From Pseudomonas viridiflava (GTDB taxonomy: Bacteria; Pseudomonadota; Gammaproteobacteria; Pseudomonadales; Pseudomonadaceae), in assembly GCF_900582195.1 (NCBI RefSeq), contig NZ_UTHA01000016.1, forward strand, positions 94,886 to 158,885: a stretch of 64,000 nt of DNA, given 5' to 3'. Below, in pieces: positions 1-9,740 of the stretch (within the stretch, counting starts at the first letter, position 1; each line of letters begins with the position of its first letter). The translations under genes and the position numbers were made by a program. The notes below the pieces were generated by a model, which saw only the letters and a list, made by a program, of their open reading frames with translations, searched no databases and had not been told where the DNA came from.

Positions 1-247
1 ATACTTCAAAGGCGAAGAGCCGAAAGAAGCCCAGGCCGAAGCGCTGGAACGTGACCTGCAGAAAATCCGCTCCACCGGCAAGGCCGTACCGCCGGGTTAC
101 CACGCGCACCTTGGCTTGCTCTATCTGAGCATGGGCAAGGACGATCAGATGGTGCAGCAGTTCAACACCGAGAAAACGCTGTTTCCCGAGTCCGGCACGT
201 ACATGGATTTCCTGCTCAAAAACGCCAAGAGCGGAGACGCGAAATGA
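1..247 (+). CDS. DUF4810 domain lipoprotein, C-terminal part (partial)
   Basis: The frame is open from base 2 and ends in TGA at 245-247, giving the last 81 residues. The TPR-like helical text (YHAHLGLLYLSMGKDDQMVQQF, ending in FLLKNAKSGDAK) matches the C-terminus of DUF4810 proteins. These are small outer-membrane-associated lipoproteins usually encoded between a CsgG/HfaB-like gene and a DUF799 gene. The stop overlaps the start of the next gene (ATGA), so the two are translationally coupled. The N-terminus and lipobox lie outside the window. The exact function is unknown; by context it belongs to a CsgG-like envelope assembly. Confidence 0.75.
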   Translation, partial: YFKGEEPKEAQAEALERDLQKIRSTGKAVPPGYHAHLGLLYLSMGKDDQMVQQFNTEKTLFPESGTYMDFLLKNAKSGDAK

Positions 248-903
248 TCGCGCGCACTTTGAAGCTGCTCGCTGCCGGTCTGGCCCTGACCGTGCTGGGT
301 GGCTGCGTCGCCCCGAAAACCGTGGACTACTCGGCCTACAAACAGGCGCGGCCGAAGACCATTCTGGTGCTGCCTCCGCTGAACACTTCGCCGGATGTGA
401 AGGCGTCGTACAGCCTGTTGTCGCAGGTGACGTTCCCATTGGCCGAAGCCGGCTATTACGTGCTGCCGATTGCGCTGGTTGACGAGACGTTCCGGCAGAA
501 CGGCCTGACCACTCCGGACGACATCCATCAGGCCCCGCCGAACAAACTGAGGGACATCTTCGGTGCGGACGCCGCGCTGTACATCACCGTGACCGAGTAC
601 GGCACGCGTTACATGGTGATCAGCAGCGAAACGGCAGTGACCGCGACGGCGAAACTGGTTGACCTGAAAAGCGGCACCACGCTGTGGACCGGTTCGGCCC
701 GGGCGTCGAGTGAAGAGGGCGGCAATAGCAATGCCGGCGGTATCGTCGGCATGCTGATCTCGGCGGCAGTGAAGCAGATCATCAACAGCGCCACCGATGC
801 CGGCTACCCGATTGCCGGTGTGGCGAGCAATCGTCTGCTCTCGGCCGGCCATCGGGCAGGCCTGCTGTACGGCCCGCGTTCGCCGAAGTACGGCACTGAC
901 TGA
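244..903 (+). CDS. DUF799 (GNA1162-type) lipoprotein
   Basis: This is a 219-aa protein with an N-terminal lipoprotein signal: a hydrophobic stretch followed by the lipobox LGGC, with lipidated Cys near residue 21. The mature part (PKTILVLPPLNTSPDVKASYS and VTATAKLVDLKSGTTLWTG) is typical of the DUF799 family, whose Neisseria member is GNA1162. It is coupled to the upstream DUF4810 gene by a 4-base overlap. In known loci both sit after a CsgG/HfaB-type gene, which suggests a periplasmic or outer-membrane complex. Residues around 155-165 are Gly/Asn-rich, and residues 164-177 are hydrophobic. Family identity is fairly sure; molecular role is not. Confidence 0.85.
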   Translation: MIARTLKLLAAGLALTVLGGCVAPKTVDYSAYKQARPKTILVLPPLNTSPDVKASYSLLSQVTFPLAEAGYYVLPIALVDETFRQNGLTTPDDIHQAPPNKLRDIFGADAALYITVTEYGTRYMVISSETAVTATAKLVDLKSGTTLWTGSARASSEEGGNSNAGGIVGMLISAAVKQIINSATDAGYPIAGVASNRLLSAGHRAGLLYGPRSPKYGTD

Positions 904-913
904 ACCCGGTAAT

Positions 914-943
914 GATCGTTCCCATGCTCTGCGTGGGAACGCC
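914..943. repeat. REP-like palindrome (GTTCCCA...TGGGAAC type)
   Basis: This short imperfect palindrome, GTTCCCA-N9-TGGGAAC, lies just after the DUF799 stop codon. The same core occurs again near 37343 and in a longer form at 56606-56711. Such elements are dispersed intergenic repeats in Pseudomonas. The remaining sequence up to 1090 shows no gene. Confidence 0.7.
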
Positions 944-1103
944 CCCCCTGACGCTTGTATCCTTGCTTGCAATGAGCAGACAGGTAGAGCGACGCTGCCC
1001 CTATGGGGATCCGCAATCAACGTGCAATCAAGACCCTGCATCGCGAAGCCGAAGGCTATATCCTGCGTGACACTCAGTTGCCCGACGTTAAAGGAGTGCC
1101 CAA

Positions 1104-1793
1104 ATGGCCGAAAAGAAACCGGAAACCACGGTCGACCGTGTCTACCAAGGGGTTTACGAGGCGATCAGCAAGCGTTCGTTGCGTCCTGGGATGAAACTGG
1201 GCGAGGCCTCGCTGGCCGAGTTGTTCAATGTCAGCCGTACGTCGGTGCGTGCGGCATTGAAGCAATTGGAGGCCGATGGATTGGTCACCACCGAGCCCAA
1301 TAAAGGGGCATCGGTGTCGCTGCCGAGCAATGAAGAGCTTCGCTCGCTGTTCGAAACCCGCCGGCTGATCGAGATCGGCATCGTTACCGAACTGTGCCGG
1401 CGCAAGGACAGTGCGGCGATGCAGGACCTGCGCGAACACCTGCTGCTGGAAGATGAAGCCCACGCGGTGGGTGATCACGAACGGCTGATCCATCTGCTCG
1501 GCGAGTTCCACATCAAACTGGCGCGCAGCCTGAACAATCCGGTGCTGCTCGCCTGGTTCCAGAAACTGATCTCCCGCGCTTCGCTGTACGCAGCGGCGCT
1601 GGACGACGACAGCCATGAAGTCTGCCGCGACAACGAACACCTGCGCCTGATCGAATACATCGAGACTGGCAATCAGGACGCCGCCATCGAATTGACCTGC
1701 ACGCATCTGAACGGCATCGAGAAGGCCATTCTCGACGCCGCCGCCAAAATGAAAACCGGCTACCATCCGCTCAAACACCTGATCGGCGTCTAG
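1104..1793 (+). CDS. GntR-family transcriptional regulator (FCD type)
   Basis: This is a 229-aa protein. Residues ~10-75 form a winged helix-turn-helix (LAELFNVSRTSVRAALKQLEADGLV, a GntR signature). Residues ~85-215 form an all-helical FCD effector domain with the usual acidic and His residues (E..LL.ED..H, and a late H in CTHLNGIEKA). An AAAGGAG Shine-Dalgarno sequence at about 1090-1096 supports the ATG at 1104. It stands alone, with no co-directional metabolic gene close enough to reveal its ligand. FCD regulators commonly sense small organic acids with a bound metal. The target genes cannot be told from this window. Confidence 0.9.
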   Translation: MAEKKPETTVDRVYQGVYEAISKRSLRPGMKLGEASLAELFNVSRTSVRAALKQLEADGLVTTEPNKGASVSLPSNEELRSLFETRRLIEIGIVTELCRRKDSAAMQDLREHLLLEDEAHAVGDHERLIHLLGEFHIKLARSLNNPVLLAWFQKLISRASLYAAALDDDSHEVCRDNEHLRLIEYIETGNQDAAIELTCTHLNGIEKAILDAAAKMKTGYHPLKHLIGV

Positions 1794-1927
1794 TCCCCGA
1801 ACGGAGATGAAATCGGCTATACCTCTAATGAAACCAATGCGACTGAAGACGCTCGAAAAAGACGGGCGTTGCGTCGTTCTGGCGTCGCGATTTATCGGGC
1901 AACTACCTAAGGACACTGAGTCAGTCG

Positions 1928-4039
1928 ATGCAGTTTTTATCCGATAGCCATGGTTGTGACGGTTGGAAAGGCGAAATGGCCGGGCGCATCAGTGCGTTCG
2001 ACTGGAGCCACACCGAACTCGGCCCGCTGAACCGCTGGCCGGCCAGCCTGTGCAGCGCGGTGCAACTGATGCTGGCTTCGCCGCTGCCGATGGTCATGCT
2101 CTGGGGCCGCGCCGGCTACATGATCTACAACGATGCCTATTCGGTTTTTGCCGGTGGTCGCCATCCGTACCTGCTTGGCGCGCCGGTTGAGCTGGGCTGG
2201 CCGGAGGTCGCCGAATTCAACCGGCATGTGGTCGACACCTGCCTGGCGGGCGGCACCTTGTCCTTTCGCAATAAAGAACTGGTGTTGTTGCGCGACGGCG
2301 TCCCCGAGGACGTCTGGATGGATCTGTATTACAGCCCGGTCGCCAACGATGACGGCGTGCCGGCCGGGGTCATGGCGATGGTGGTGGAAACCACCGAATT
2401 CATGCACTCCGAACGCCGCCGTCAGGCCGCCGAAAAGGCTTACCGCGCCGATAACGAGCGGGTACGTCTGGCCCTGAATGCCGGCGCCTTGCTCGGTTCG
2501 TTTGTCTGGGATGTGAAGAACAACACGCTGTCGGCAGACGAGCGTTTCGCCCGCACGTTTTCTTATCCGCCGGATCATGACCTGAGCAATCTGGCCCAGG
2601 ACATTGCCGAATCGCGTATCCACCCCGATGACCACGCCTGGGTGCAGGAACGCGTCGCCCATTGCGTGCAGACCGGCGAGCCGTATAACGCCGAATACCG
2701 CGTCCAGCGCAGCGACGGCAATTATCTGTGGGTGCTGGCCAGCGGTGCTTGCGAGTTCGACGAACACGGCGAGCCCTTGCGCTTTCCCGGTGTGCTGATC
2801 GACATTCATGAACGAAAGATCGCCGAAGAATCCTTGCTCAAATTTACCCGCAACCTCGAACAGCGCGTGGGCGAGGAAGTCGAGGCGCGCCTGGCGGCTG
2901 AAGAGCAGTTGCGCCAGTCGCAGAAGCTCGAAGCCATTGGCGGGCTGACCGGCGGCGTGGCCCACGACTTCAATAACCTGCTGCAAGTGATCGCCGGCAA
3001 TCTGCATCTGCTCGCGCGCCACGAACCGAACAACGCCAACGTGCAGCGCCGGGTCAGTGCCTCGCTGGCGGCGGTCGAGCGCGGTGCCAAGCTGTCCTCG
3101 CAATTGCTCGCGTTTGCCCGGCGCCAGCCGTTGTCGCCGGCGGTGTGCAATCCGCGGCAGATCTTCGAAGGTGTCGGCGAATTACTGCAGCGCGCGCTGG
3201 GCGAAACCATTCAGATCGACGTGCAGTTGCCGCAGCAACCGTGGCACATCAACGTCGACCGCAACCAGTTGGAAAACGCCATTCTCAATCTGGCGATCAA
3301 CGCTCGCGATGCAATGAAGGGCGAGGGCACCATTGCGCTCAGCGCTGCCAACGTGCGACTCGATCGCGAGTTTTGTAACGGTAAAGGCATCGTCCCCGGC
3401 GAGTTTGTCCGTGTATCCGTCAGCGACACCGGTGCAGGCATCCCGCCCGATATTCTCGAGCAGGTGTTCGAACCGTTTTTCACCACCAAGGCCGATGGTC
3501 AGGGCACCGGACTGGGTCTGAGTATGGTGTTCGGCTTCGTCAAACAGAGCGGCGGGCATGTCGAAATCACCAGCGCTCTGGGCGAGGGTACCCGGGTGCA
3601 ATTGTATTTCCCGCGCAGCCTGCGGCCGATCCTTGAGGAATCACCCAATCTGCAAAGACAGCAGAGCGGTGGCCACGAAACGATTCTGGTGGTCGAAGAC
3701 AACGAGGTAGTGCGCGCCGCGGCGGTCGAGTTGTTGCGCGAGGAAGGTTACCGCGTGTTGACCGCCGGCCACGGCGATGCGGCCATGCAAATGCTCCTCG
3801 AAGGTGTCGCGGTCGACCTGATCTTCACCGACGTGGTCATGCCCGGGCTGATCAAAAGCTCCGACCTGTTCGCCTGGGCCAAGGTGCAGACGCCGCCGGT
3901 GGCGGTGCTGTTCACTTCCGGGCACACCCGGGACATCATTTCGCGCAATCACCAGTTGAGCCCCGATACCCATTTGCTCGGTAAACCGTATAGCCCCGAG
4001 GCCTTGTTGCAGATGATCCGGGTGGTTCTCGGCAACTGA
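1928..4039 (+). CDS. Hybrid sensor histidine kinase (PAS-PAS-HisKA-HATPase-REC)
   Basis: This is a 703-aa soluble hybrid kinase without clear membrane segments. Domains in order are an N-terminal PAS (~20-165, containing PMVMLWG and YNDAY), a second PAS_3 (~180-300, ending [11 protein letters not shown]), a coiled linker, and a HisKA with phospho-acceptor His346 in GGVAHDFNN. The HATPase follows, with N box [11 protein letters not shown]1 DTGAGIP and G2 [12 protein letters not shown]-terminal receiver has its phospho-accepting Asp635 in FTDVVMPG. The protein can therefore phosphorylate its own receiver; no separate response regulator is adjacent. A paralogue with the same plan is encoded at 60278-62815. 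The signal is unknown. Confidence 0.93.
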   Translation: MQFLSDSHGCDGWKGEMAGRISAFDWSHTELGPLNRWPASLCSAVQLMLASPLPMVMLWGRAGYMIYNDAYSVFAGGRHPYLLGAPVELGWPEVAEFNRHVVDTCLAGGTLSFRNKELVLLRDGVPEDVWMDLYYSPVANDDGVPAGVMAMVVETTEFMHSERRRQAAEKAYRADNERVRLALNAGALLGSFVWDVKNNTLSADERFARTFSYPPDHDLSNLAQDIAESRIHPDDHAWVQERVAHCVQTGEPYNAEYRVQRSDGNYLWVLASGACEFDEHGEPLRFPGVLIDIHERKIAEESLLKFTRNLEQRVGEEVEARLAAEEQLRQSQKLEAIGGLTGGVAHDFNNLLQVIAGNLHLLARHEPNNANVQRRVSASLAAVERGAKLSSQLLAFARRQPLSPAVCNPRQIFEGVGELLQRALGETIQIDVQLPQQPWHINVDRNQLENAILNLAINARDAMKGEGTIALSAANVRLDREFCNGKGIVPGEFVRVSVSDTGAGIPPDILEQVFEPFFTTKADGQGTGLGLSMVFGFVKQSGGHVEITSALGEGTRVQLYFPRSLRPILEESPNLQRQQSGGHETILVVEDNEVVRAAAVELLREEGYRVLTAGHGDAAMQMLLEGVAVDLIFTDVVMPGLIKSSDLFAWAKVQTPPVAVLFTSGHTRDIISRNHQLSPDTHLLGKPYSPEALLQMIRVVLGN

Positions 4040-4070
4040 GCGCTGAACATTCCTTTACCAAGGCAGGTCG

Positions 4071-6704
4071 ATGACTTCCAAACGCACCTCCAAGGCGCCC
4101 GCCGGCATGGTCCGGGTGCGCGGCGCCCGAGAACACAACCTTAAGAACGTTGATGTCGACATCCCCCGCGATGCCTTGGTGGTGTTCACCGGGGTGTCCG
4201 GTTCGGGCAAGTCGTCGCTGGCGTTTTCGACTTTGTATGCCGAAGCCCAGCGGCGCTACTTCGAGTCAGTGGCGCCGTATGCGCGACGGCTGATCGATCA
4301 GGTGGGCGTGCCGGATGTCGACTCGATAGAAGGCCTGCCACCGGCCGTGGCCCTGCAACAGCAGCGCGGGACGCCGAGCACGCGCTCGTCGGTGGGCAGC
4401 GTGTCCACGTTGTCGAGCCTGATCCGCATGCTCTATTCCCGCGCCGGCAGTTATCCGCCGGGGCAGCCGATGTTGTATGCCGAGGACTTTTCGCCGAACA
4501 CCCCGCAAGGCGCTTGCCCTGAATGCCATGGCCTGGGGCGGGTGTATGAAGTCACCGAGGCGCTGATGGTGCCCGATCCGAGCCTGACCATCCGCCAGCG
4601 CGCCGTGGCGTCCTGGCCGCTGGCGTGGCAGGGGCAGAACCTGCGCGACATCCTCGTGACCATGGGCATCGATGTCGACATCCCGTGGAAAAAGCTGCCG
4701 AAAAAGCAGCGCGACTGGATTCTCTTCACCGAAGAAACCCCGACCGTGCCGGTGTACGCCGGGCTCACGCCGGAAGAAACCCGCGTCGCCCTCAAACGCA
4801 AGATGGAGCCGAGTTATCAGGGCACTTTTACCGGCGCCCGCCGCTACATCCTGCACACGTTCACCCATTCGCAAAGTGCGCTGATGAAGAAGCGCGTCTC
4901 GCAATTCATGCTCGGCAGCCCTTGCCCGTTGTGCAACGGCAAACGCTTGAAGCGTGAGGCGTTGTCAGTGACGTTTGCCGGGTATGACATTGGCGAGTTG
5001 TCGCAGATGCCGTTATTGCAAGTGGCCGAGGTATTACGGCCGGTAGCGGCGGCCAGTTACCTCGAACACGCAGAAGAAACCGGCGAGACCTTGAGCCACG
5101 CGCAAACCCGCGAGGCCCGCCAGCAGCGCGTGGCCCATGGCGCCAGCGGGCACGGTAGCGCGCCCGACGTGCGCCACACGCCAAATCTTTCGCTGGAGAA
5201 ACGCCTGGCGGCGCAGCGCATTGCCGAGGACTTGCTGGAGCGGGTCAGCACGCTGACCGATCTGGGCCTCGGTTATCTGGCGCTGGAGCGCAGCACGCCA
5301 ACCTTGTCGTCCGGTGAGTTGCAGCGTTTACGCCTGGCGACACAATTGGGTTCGCAATTGTTCGGAGTGATTTACGTGCTCGACGAGCCTTCCGCCGGTT
5401 TGCATCCGGCCGATGGCGAAGCGTTGTTCGAGGCCTTGCAGCGCTTGAAGGCTGACGGCAATACATTGTTTGTGGTCGAGCATGACCTGGAAACCATGCA
5501 CCGCGCCGACTGGCTGATCGACGTCGGCCCGGCAGCGGGCGAGCAGGGTGGTCAGGTGCTGTACAGCGGCCCGCCGGCAGGTCTGGCCGAGATCGAAGCG
5601 TCGCAGACGCGGGCCTATCTGTTTGCCGAGTCGCAGCATCAGACACGAACAGCGCGCAAGCCGACGGCGTGGCTGAAACTCGACGGGATCACCCGCAATA
5701 ACCTGAATAACCTCAGTGCCGAATTTCCGTTGGGCTGCTTCACGTCGGTGACGGGTGTGTCCGGCTCCGGCAAATCGAGTCTGGTCAGTCAGGCCTTGCT
5801 GGAACTGGTCGGCGCGCAGTTGGGGCGTCCGCCGGTGGACGGCGAACCGGAAGAACTCAGCCTCGAAGACGACGCACCGCAAGTCAGCAGCGGTCAGGTC
5901 ACGTCGGGGCTGGAGTCGATCAAACGCCTGGTGCAGGTCGATCAGAAACCCATCGGCCGCACGCCACGTTCCAATCTGGCCACCTACACCGGGCTGTTCG
6001 ACAACGTGCGCAAACTTTACGCCGGGACCGATGCTGCTCGAGCCGCAGGTTATGACGCCGGGCAGTTTTCTTTCAACGTTGCCAAGGGCCGTTGCGCGAC
6101 GTGCGAGGGTGAAGGCTTTGTCAGCGTCGAGTTATTGTTTATGCCCAGCGTTTATGCGCCGTGCCCGACCTGCCATGGCGCACGCTACAACCCGCAGACC
6201 CTGGCGATTCTCTGGGAGGGCTTGAGCATCGCCCAGGTGCTGCAATTGACTGTCGAGGAAGCGGTGGCAGTGTTTGCCGAGCAACCGGGGATCCGCCGTT
6301 CGCTGGAGGTTTTGCGCGATATCGGCCTCGGTTATCTGCGTCTGGGCCAACCCGCCACGGAGCTGTCCGGCGGTGAAGCGCAGCGGATCAAACTGGCCAC
6401 CGAATTGCAACGCAACCAGCGCGGCGCGACCTTGTACGTGCTGGACGAACCGACCACCGGGCTGCATCCGCGCGATGTCGATCGGCTGCTGGAGCAACTG
6501 GATACGCTGGTGACGGCGGGGCACACGGTGATTGTGGTCGAACACGAAATGCGCGTGGTGGCGCAGAGTGACTGGGTGATCGACATCGGGCCGGGGGCGG
6601 GGGATCAGGGTGGCAGGATTGTCGTGGCGGGCATCCCGCAGAAGGTTGCGGCAAGCAAGAAGAGCCGAACGGCGCCGTTTCTGGCCCGGGTCTTGAGCCG
6701 GTAA
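4071..6704 (+). CDS. uvrA: UvrA-like excinuclease ABC subunit (short form)
   Basis: This is an 877-aa double ABC ATPase of the UvrA family. Two Walker A motifs GVSGSGKSS lie near residues 42-50 and 562-570. Two signature motifs ([11 protein letters not shown] and [11 protein letters not shown]) and two Walker B regions ([12 protein letters not shown] and [12 protein letters not shown]) are present. Zinc modules appear as [21 protein letters not shown] and CPTCHG. UvrA of E. coli is about 940 aa, so this is a shorter paralogue of the UvrA2 kind. It most likely binds damaged DNA or acts in resistance. UvrB and UvrC are not encoded nearby. The gene starts 31 bp after the histidine kinase. The standard uvrA is expected elsewhere. 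Confidence 0.85.
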   Translation: MTSKRTSKAPAGMVRVRGAREHNLKNVDVDIPRDALVVFTGVSGSGKSSLAFSTLYAEAQRRYFESVAPYARRLIDQVGVPDVDSIEGLPPAVALQQQRGTPSTRSSVGSVSTLSSLIRMLYSRAGSYPPGQPMLYAEDFSPNTPQGACPECHGLGRVYEVTEALMVPDPSLTIRQRAVASWPLAWQGQNLRDILVTMGIDVDIPWKKLPKKQRDWILFTEETPTVPVYAGLTPEETRVALKRKMEPSYQGTFTGARRYILHTFTHSQSALMKKRVSQFMLGSPCPLCNGKRLKREALSVTFAGYDIGELSQMPLLQVAEVLRPVAAASYLEHAEETGETLSHAQTREARQQRVAHGASGHGSAPDVRHTPNLSLEKRLAAQRIAEDLLERVSTLTDLGLGYLALERSTPTLSSGELQRLRLATQLGSQLFGVIYVLDEPSAGLHPADGEALFEALQRLKADGNTLFVVEHDLETMHRADWLIDVGPAAGEQGGQVLYSGPPAGLAEIEASQTRAYLFAESQHQTRTARKPTAWLKLDGITRNNLNNLSAEFPLGCFTSVTGVSGSGKSSLVSQALLELVGAQLGRPPVDGEPEELSLEDDAPQVSSGQVTSGLESIKRLVQVDQKPIGRTPRSNLATYTGLFDNVRKLYAGTDAARAAGYDAGQFSFNVAKGRCATCEGEGFVSVELLFMPSVYAPCPTCHGARYNPQTLAILWEGLSIAQVLQLTVEEAVAVFAEQPGIRRSLEVLRDIGLGYLRLGQPATELSGGEAQRIKLATELQRNQRGATLYVLDEPTTGLHPRDVDRLLEQLDTLVTAGHTVIVVEHEMRVVAQSDWVIDIGPGAGDQGGRIVVAGIPQKVAASKKSRTAPFLARVLSR

Positions 6705-6826
6705 TTGCGGCGTTCCGACTGGCACAATCAAACGGGCGGCGAAGTTTTGAACGTTGGCGCGGGGCAGGCTTCGAATCTTTGACACCCGACGGATATGCGT
6801 CGGGGGGCTTGACCAACGAGGTGGCC

Positions 6827-7090
6827 ATGAACGAGCAAACCAAGCAGAGCCAATCTGGTGAACCGATCAATCGCAATGATCCGGCGATCGACCCGCAGGT
6901 GCCGGGGCAGCCGGCGCCGACGCAGCAGCAGGGCGATGGCGGGCAGGCGCAGAGTGCCGATCCTGCGGTGGACCAGAAGAACCAGCATACGGACAACGAC
7001 AATGAATTCAGCCCGGGCTTCAAGCCGCAGCCGGATCGGGCGAAGCCGGGGGAGGAGACGGATGCCGATATTGATACGGATGGCGGTTGA
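6827..7090 (+). CDS. Small hydrophilic protein, uncharacterised
   Basis: This is an 87-aa polar protein (MNEQTKQSQSGEPINRNDPA..., C-terminus ADIDTDGG), rich in Gln, Pro, Asp and Gly, with no hydrophobic segment. It looks intrinsically disordered. I chose the ATG at 6827 because GAGG lies 7-9 bases upstream; a TTG at 6779 would add 16 residues without a ribosome site. A good rho-independent terminator follows within 20 bp, which supports a real short transcript. I do not recognise a named family. Confidence 0.7.
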   Translation: MNEQTKQSQSGEPINRNDPAIDPQVPGQPAPTQQQGDGGQAQSADPAVDQKNQHTDNDNEFSPGFKPQPDRAKPGEETDADIDTDGG

Positions 7091-7108
7091 TGTCCGCTGG
7101 ATATGACA

Positions 7109-7140
7109 AGGTCGCATCTATTGGATGCGGCCTTTTTTTT
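7109..7140 (+). terminator. Rho-independent terminator
   Basis: The stem AGGTCGCATC / GATGCGGCCT has one G-T wobble and a TATT loop, and runs directly into eight or more T residues. It ends the transcript of the 87-aa gene. Confidence 0.9.
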
Positions 7141-7257
7141 CGCTTGGATGTGGTGGTGTTGCTGACATTGATCCCCCCTCATCGGGGGCTGTTCAGAACC
7201 TGAGTTCGACACAAGACTTTGAGGTCGGCGTAACTCGAACATCCACCTCGGTCGGCG

Positions 7258-7291
7258 CCCTCTCCCTCCGGGAGAGGGCTGGGGTGAGGGT
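7258..7291. repeat. CCCTCTCCC...GGGAGAGGG repeat unit
   Basis: This palindromic core (CCTCTCCCTCCGGGAGAGG) is followed by GCTGGGGTGAGGG. The same unit recurs at 11926-12092, 40291-40439 and 46038-46074. It lies just downstream of the minus-strand DUF4142 gene. Confidence 0.8.
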
Positions 7292-7298
7292 AAAGCTT

Positions 7299-7820
7299 TT
7301 ACTTGCTCGGATGCTTGGCTTGTAGTTCCTTGGCGTCGGCCAGATGTTTTTTCAGCGCCGGCAGCATTTTCTGCGCAAAGGCCTTCAGCTCAGGGGCACC
7401 CTTGACCTTGTCATCGGTGACGGTATTGGCTTGTTTCTCGAACAGCTCGATGGTGTCTTCGTGCGCCTTCACCTGATTATTGGCGTAAGCGGCATCAAAG
7501 GATTCATCACGCACTTCGAGGATTTTTTCCTTGGCCTGTTTGACCAATGTCGTGGTGTCCGGAACTTCGATGTCGTTGGCCTTGGCAATGGTCGCCAGCT
7601 CATCGTTGGCCTTGCCATGGTCGGTGATCATCATGTTGGCGAACGCCTTGATGTCAGCCGATTGGCTTTTTTCCAGGGCGAGGCGGCTGGTTTCGATTTC
7701 AGCGATACCACCGGCAGCGGCGTTATCGACGAAGTCATTGTCAGTCGCAGCGAAAGCGCTGCCCATGCCGCTGCTCAAAGCGACAGCCAGAACCAGATGA
7801 CGCAGGTTGAATCCGTCCAT
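7299..7820 (-). CDS. DUF4142 periplasmic protein
   Basis: This 173-aa protein has a Sec signal peptide (cleavage likely after SAFA, ~25). The mature part is the ferritin-like helical DUF4142 domain: ADIKAFANMMITDHGKANDELA with its conserved DH, then repeated Lys/Glu helices. GGAGA upstream of the ATG at 7820 supports the start. DUF4142 proteins are often stress- or biofilm-associated envelope proteins, but their activity is not established. The gene is monocistronic and is followed by a dispersed repeat rather than a clear terminator. Confidence 0.88.
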   Translation of the reverse strand: MDGFNLRHLVLAVALSSGMGSAFAATDNDFVDNAAAGGIAEIETSRLALEKSQSADIKAFANMMITDHGKANDELATIAKANDIEVPDTTTLVKQAKEKILEVRDESFDAAYANNQVKAHEDTIELFEKQANTVTDDKVKGAPELKAFAQKMLPALKKHLADAKELQAKHPSK

Positions 7821-8025
7821 TGGTGTATCTCCACGCAGTTGTTGTTGGTGTTAATCAATGGAGGCAACGCGGCGAATAAAGGTTTGATCGCATTTGCGAC
7901 AGGGCGACGAACGGGCACCGCTGGTCTGACAGGTGGTCGACAGAACCGTACAACCGAGGCCATTCTGATAACTGGCCAGCGCAATCGGTCGCGTTGGCCA
8001 GCCGATCAACTGACGGAGGTGTTCC

Positions 8026-8268
8026 ATGCCGGTTCCCCATGACCTGTTTCAGGACTTGAGTCACACGAAGGAAGAGATCCAGCAAAAACGCACCCAGGAT
8101 CCACATCTGGACGCACTGATCAACAAGTACTCCCAGGCGGACGCCGAAGTAGTCAAGGCCGAGACTGCGACCTCGGATGCTCCCAGCGACGAAACGCTGA
8201 AAAAACTCAAAGAAAAGCGCTTGCAGGTCAAAGACAAGATCGTCGAGCAATTACAAGTGCGATCCTGA
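8026..8268 (+). CDS. YdcH/DUF465 family protein
   Basis: This 80-aa cytoplasmic helical-hairpin protein has the DUF465 layout: a first helix HDLFQDLSHTKEEIQQKRTQDPHLDALINKYSQAD, a short linker, then LKKLKEKRLQVKDKIVEQL. A GGAGG ribosome site lies upstream of the ATG. Members are small coiled-coil proteins of unknown role, widespread in proteobacteria. It is flanked by other short genes, each probably with its own promoter. Confidence 0.88.
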   Translation: MPVPHDLFQDLSHTKEEIQQKRTQDPHLDALINKYSQADAEVVKAETATSDAPSDETLKKLKEKRLQVKDKIVEQLQVRS

Positions 8269-8377
8269 AACCCGGTTGACCCGCCGACCTGCGGTTGCGG
8301 ATTGACGGGAACGACAGCCACGACCGGCACCTCGAATGTACAGAGTCTTCCATCACCGACTCTTTGCGAGGTGCCTT

Positions 8378-8542
8378 ATGAACGATCCCAAATTCCCCAG
8401 TGAAGAGCAGGGCGCATTCGACCCGGTTCCCACGCATCCCGAACCCAATAGCCCGGCGCATACCACGGCCAACCCTGATGCGCCGGATGAGGGCCTGCCT
8501 GAAGACGAGGATCCGGACAAGTTCGATAAATCGAGTAACTGA
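8378..8542 (+). CDS. Small acidic hypothetical protein
   Basis: This 54-aa protein (MNDPKFPSEEQGAF... ending DKFDKSSN) is rich in Pro, Asp and Glu and lacks hydrophobic segments. The start at 8378 is preferred over an in-frame ATG at 8336 because GAGG precedes it by about 7 bases. Its composition resembles the 87-aa protein at 6827, and both look disordered. No family is recognised. Confidence 0.6.
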   Translation: MNDPKFPSEEQGAFDPVPTHPEPNSPAHTTANPDAPDEGLPEDEDPDKFDKSSN

Positions 8543-8570
8543 CAGACCGTCTTCGTCGGAACGCCGCCCG

Positions 8571-8630
8571 GAGCAGGCTCGCTCCCACATTTGAAACGCG
8601 TTCCCCTGTGGGAGCGAGCCTGCTCGCGAA
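8571..8630. repeat. REP doublet (GAGCAGGCTCGCTCCCACA type)
   Basis: Two inverted copies of the Pseudomonas REP GAGCAGGCTCGCTCCCACA / TGTGGGAGCGAGCCTGCTC are separated by about 20 bp. The same family is found at 35446, 37316, 44558 (inside cobN), 47892, 51572, 58794 and 59867. It lies between convergent genes. Confidence 0.9.
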
Positions 8631-8663
8631 GGTGTCAGTCCATGCAACACAAAAACATCAGGT

Positions 8664-9740
8664 TCACTCAAGGGCCGCATCCAACGGCATCCGCGCCATA
8701 TGCGTCGCCTTCAACGAGCCAAAGTACAACCACGGCCCATACTCACGCACCGTGGTGATCGGCGAATAGTTGCCACTGCTCGCGTCCTGCAAATTGGCGA
8801 TCACCTTGCCCTCCACATCCAGCCCGAGGACAAACCCGCGCTTCTCCACCGGTTTAGGCAAAATCGTCAGCGCCCGCACGATCATCTTGCGCACGAATGG
8901 ATGCCCGGCAGTGCCATCAAGCAGAGCATTGCGCGGCGCATACAACGCCACCCAGAACCGATTACTGCCATTGAACGCCAGGTTGTCCGGCAGCCCCGGC
9001 AGGTTGTCGATAAACAGGTCATGAGTGCCGGCTTTCGGCCCGGTCAGCCAGTAACGGCTGATGCGATAGGCGCCGGTTTCGTTGACCAGCACATAAGCAT
9101 CGTCCGGGCCGAGGGTCACGCCGTTGGCGAACTCAAGCTTATCGAGCAGCACGCTGGTTTTACCGCTCTGAAAGTCATAGCGCAGCAGGCGTCCGTCACC
9201 GCCGTGCTCGATGATCGCCTCGCCGTCATGGCCGTAGCCCCAGCGGCTGGAGGCATCGCTGAAATAGGCGTAATGCCCTGACTTGTCGATGGCCACGTCA
9301 TCTGTAAAACCAAAGGCCAGACCATTGGCCTCGGTGGTCAATGGAATCAGCTGCCCCTGCGCATCAAGGGACAGCAAGCCCTTGACCCCGTCGGCGATCA
9401 CCAGCAAACCGTTCGGGTGCCGGGCCAGCCCCAGCGGGCGGCCTCCGGTGTCGGCGAGTACCTTGCGTTGCTGGCCGTCGAGGCTGGTACGGATCAGTCG
9501 TCCGTCGTGCAGCCCGGTGATCAGGAAATCGCTCTCCAGCAGCAAGGCTTCCGGCCCTTCGATGTCGCTGGGCCCGACCTGTGCTGCCGCTTTGAGTTTC
9601 TGGTTCTCGGCGTAAATGCCTTCTGTGAGCGAAGGTGCTGGAGGCGGCGTCCAGGCCACGGGTTCGACTTTGGTCGGCATCAACAATAAGAACGCGATGA
9701 CGATGAGGGACAGCAGCAACAACAGATGCCGTAGCTTCAC
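8664..9740 (-). CDS. SMP-30/strictosidine-synthase-like beta-propeller protein
   Basis: This 358-aa protein has an N-terminal membrane anchor or signal (LRHLLLLLSLIVIAFLLLM). A six-bladed propeller of the SMP-30/gluconolactonase/LRE or strictosidine synthase-like type follows (GPEALLLESDFLITGLHDGRLIRT, FTDDVAIDKSGHYAYFSDASSRWG, NGVTLGPDDAYVLVNET, LPGLPDNLAFNGSNRFWVAL). These are metal-dependent lactonase or esterase folds acting in the periplasm. The start is GTG at 9740; it overlaps the TGA of the upstream hydroxylase (GTGA), so the two are coupled and probably act on the same substrate. The substrate is unknown. Confidence 0.83.
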   Translation of the reverse strand: MKLRHLLLLLSLIVIAFLLLMPTKVEPVAWTPPPAPSLTEGIYAENQKLKAAAQVGPSDIEGPEALLLESDFLITGLHDGRLIRTSLDGQQRKVLADTGGRPLGLARHPNGLLVIADGVKGLLSLDAQGQLIPLTTEANGLAFGFTDDVAIDKSGHYAYFSDASSRWGYGHDGEAIIEHGGDGRLLRYDFQSGKTSVLLDKLEFANGVTLGPDDAYVLVNETGAYRISRYWLTGPKAGTHDLFIDNLPGLPDNLAFNGSNRFWVALYAPRNALLDGTAGHPFVRKMIVRALTILPKPVEKRGFVLGLDVEGKVIANLQDASSGNYSPITTVREYGPWLYFGSLKATHMARMPLDAALE

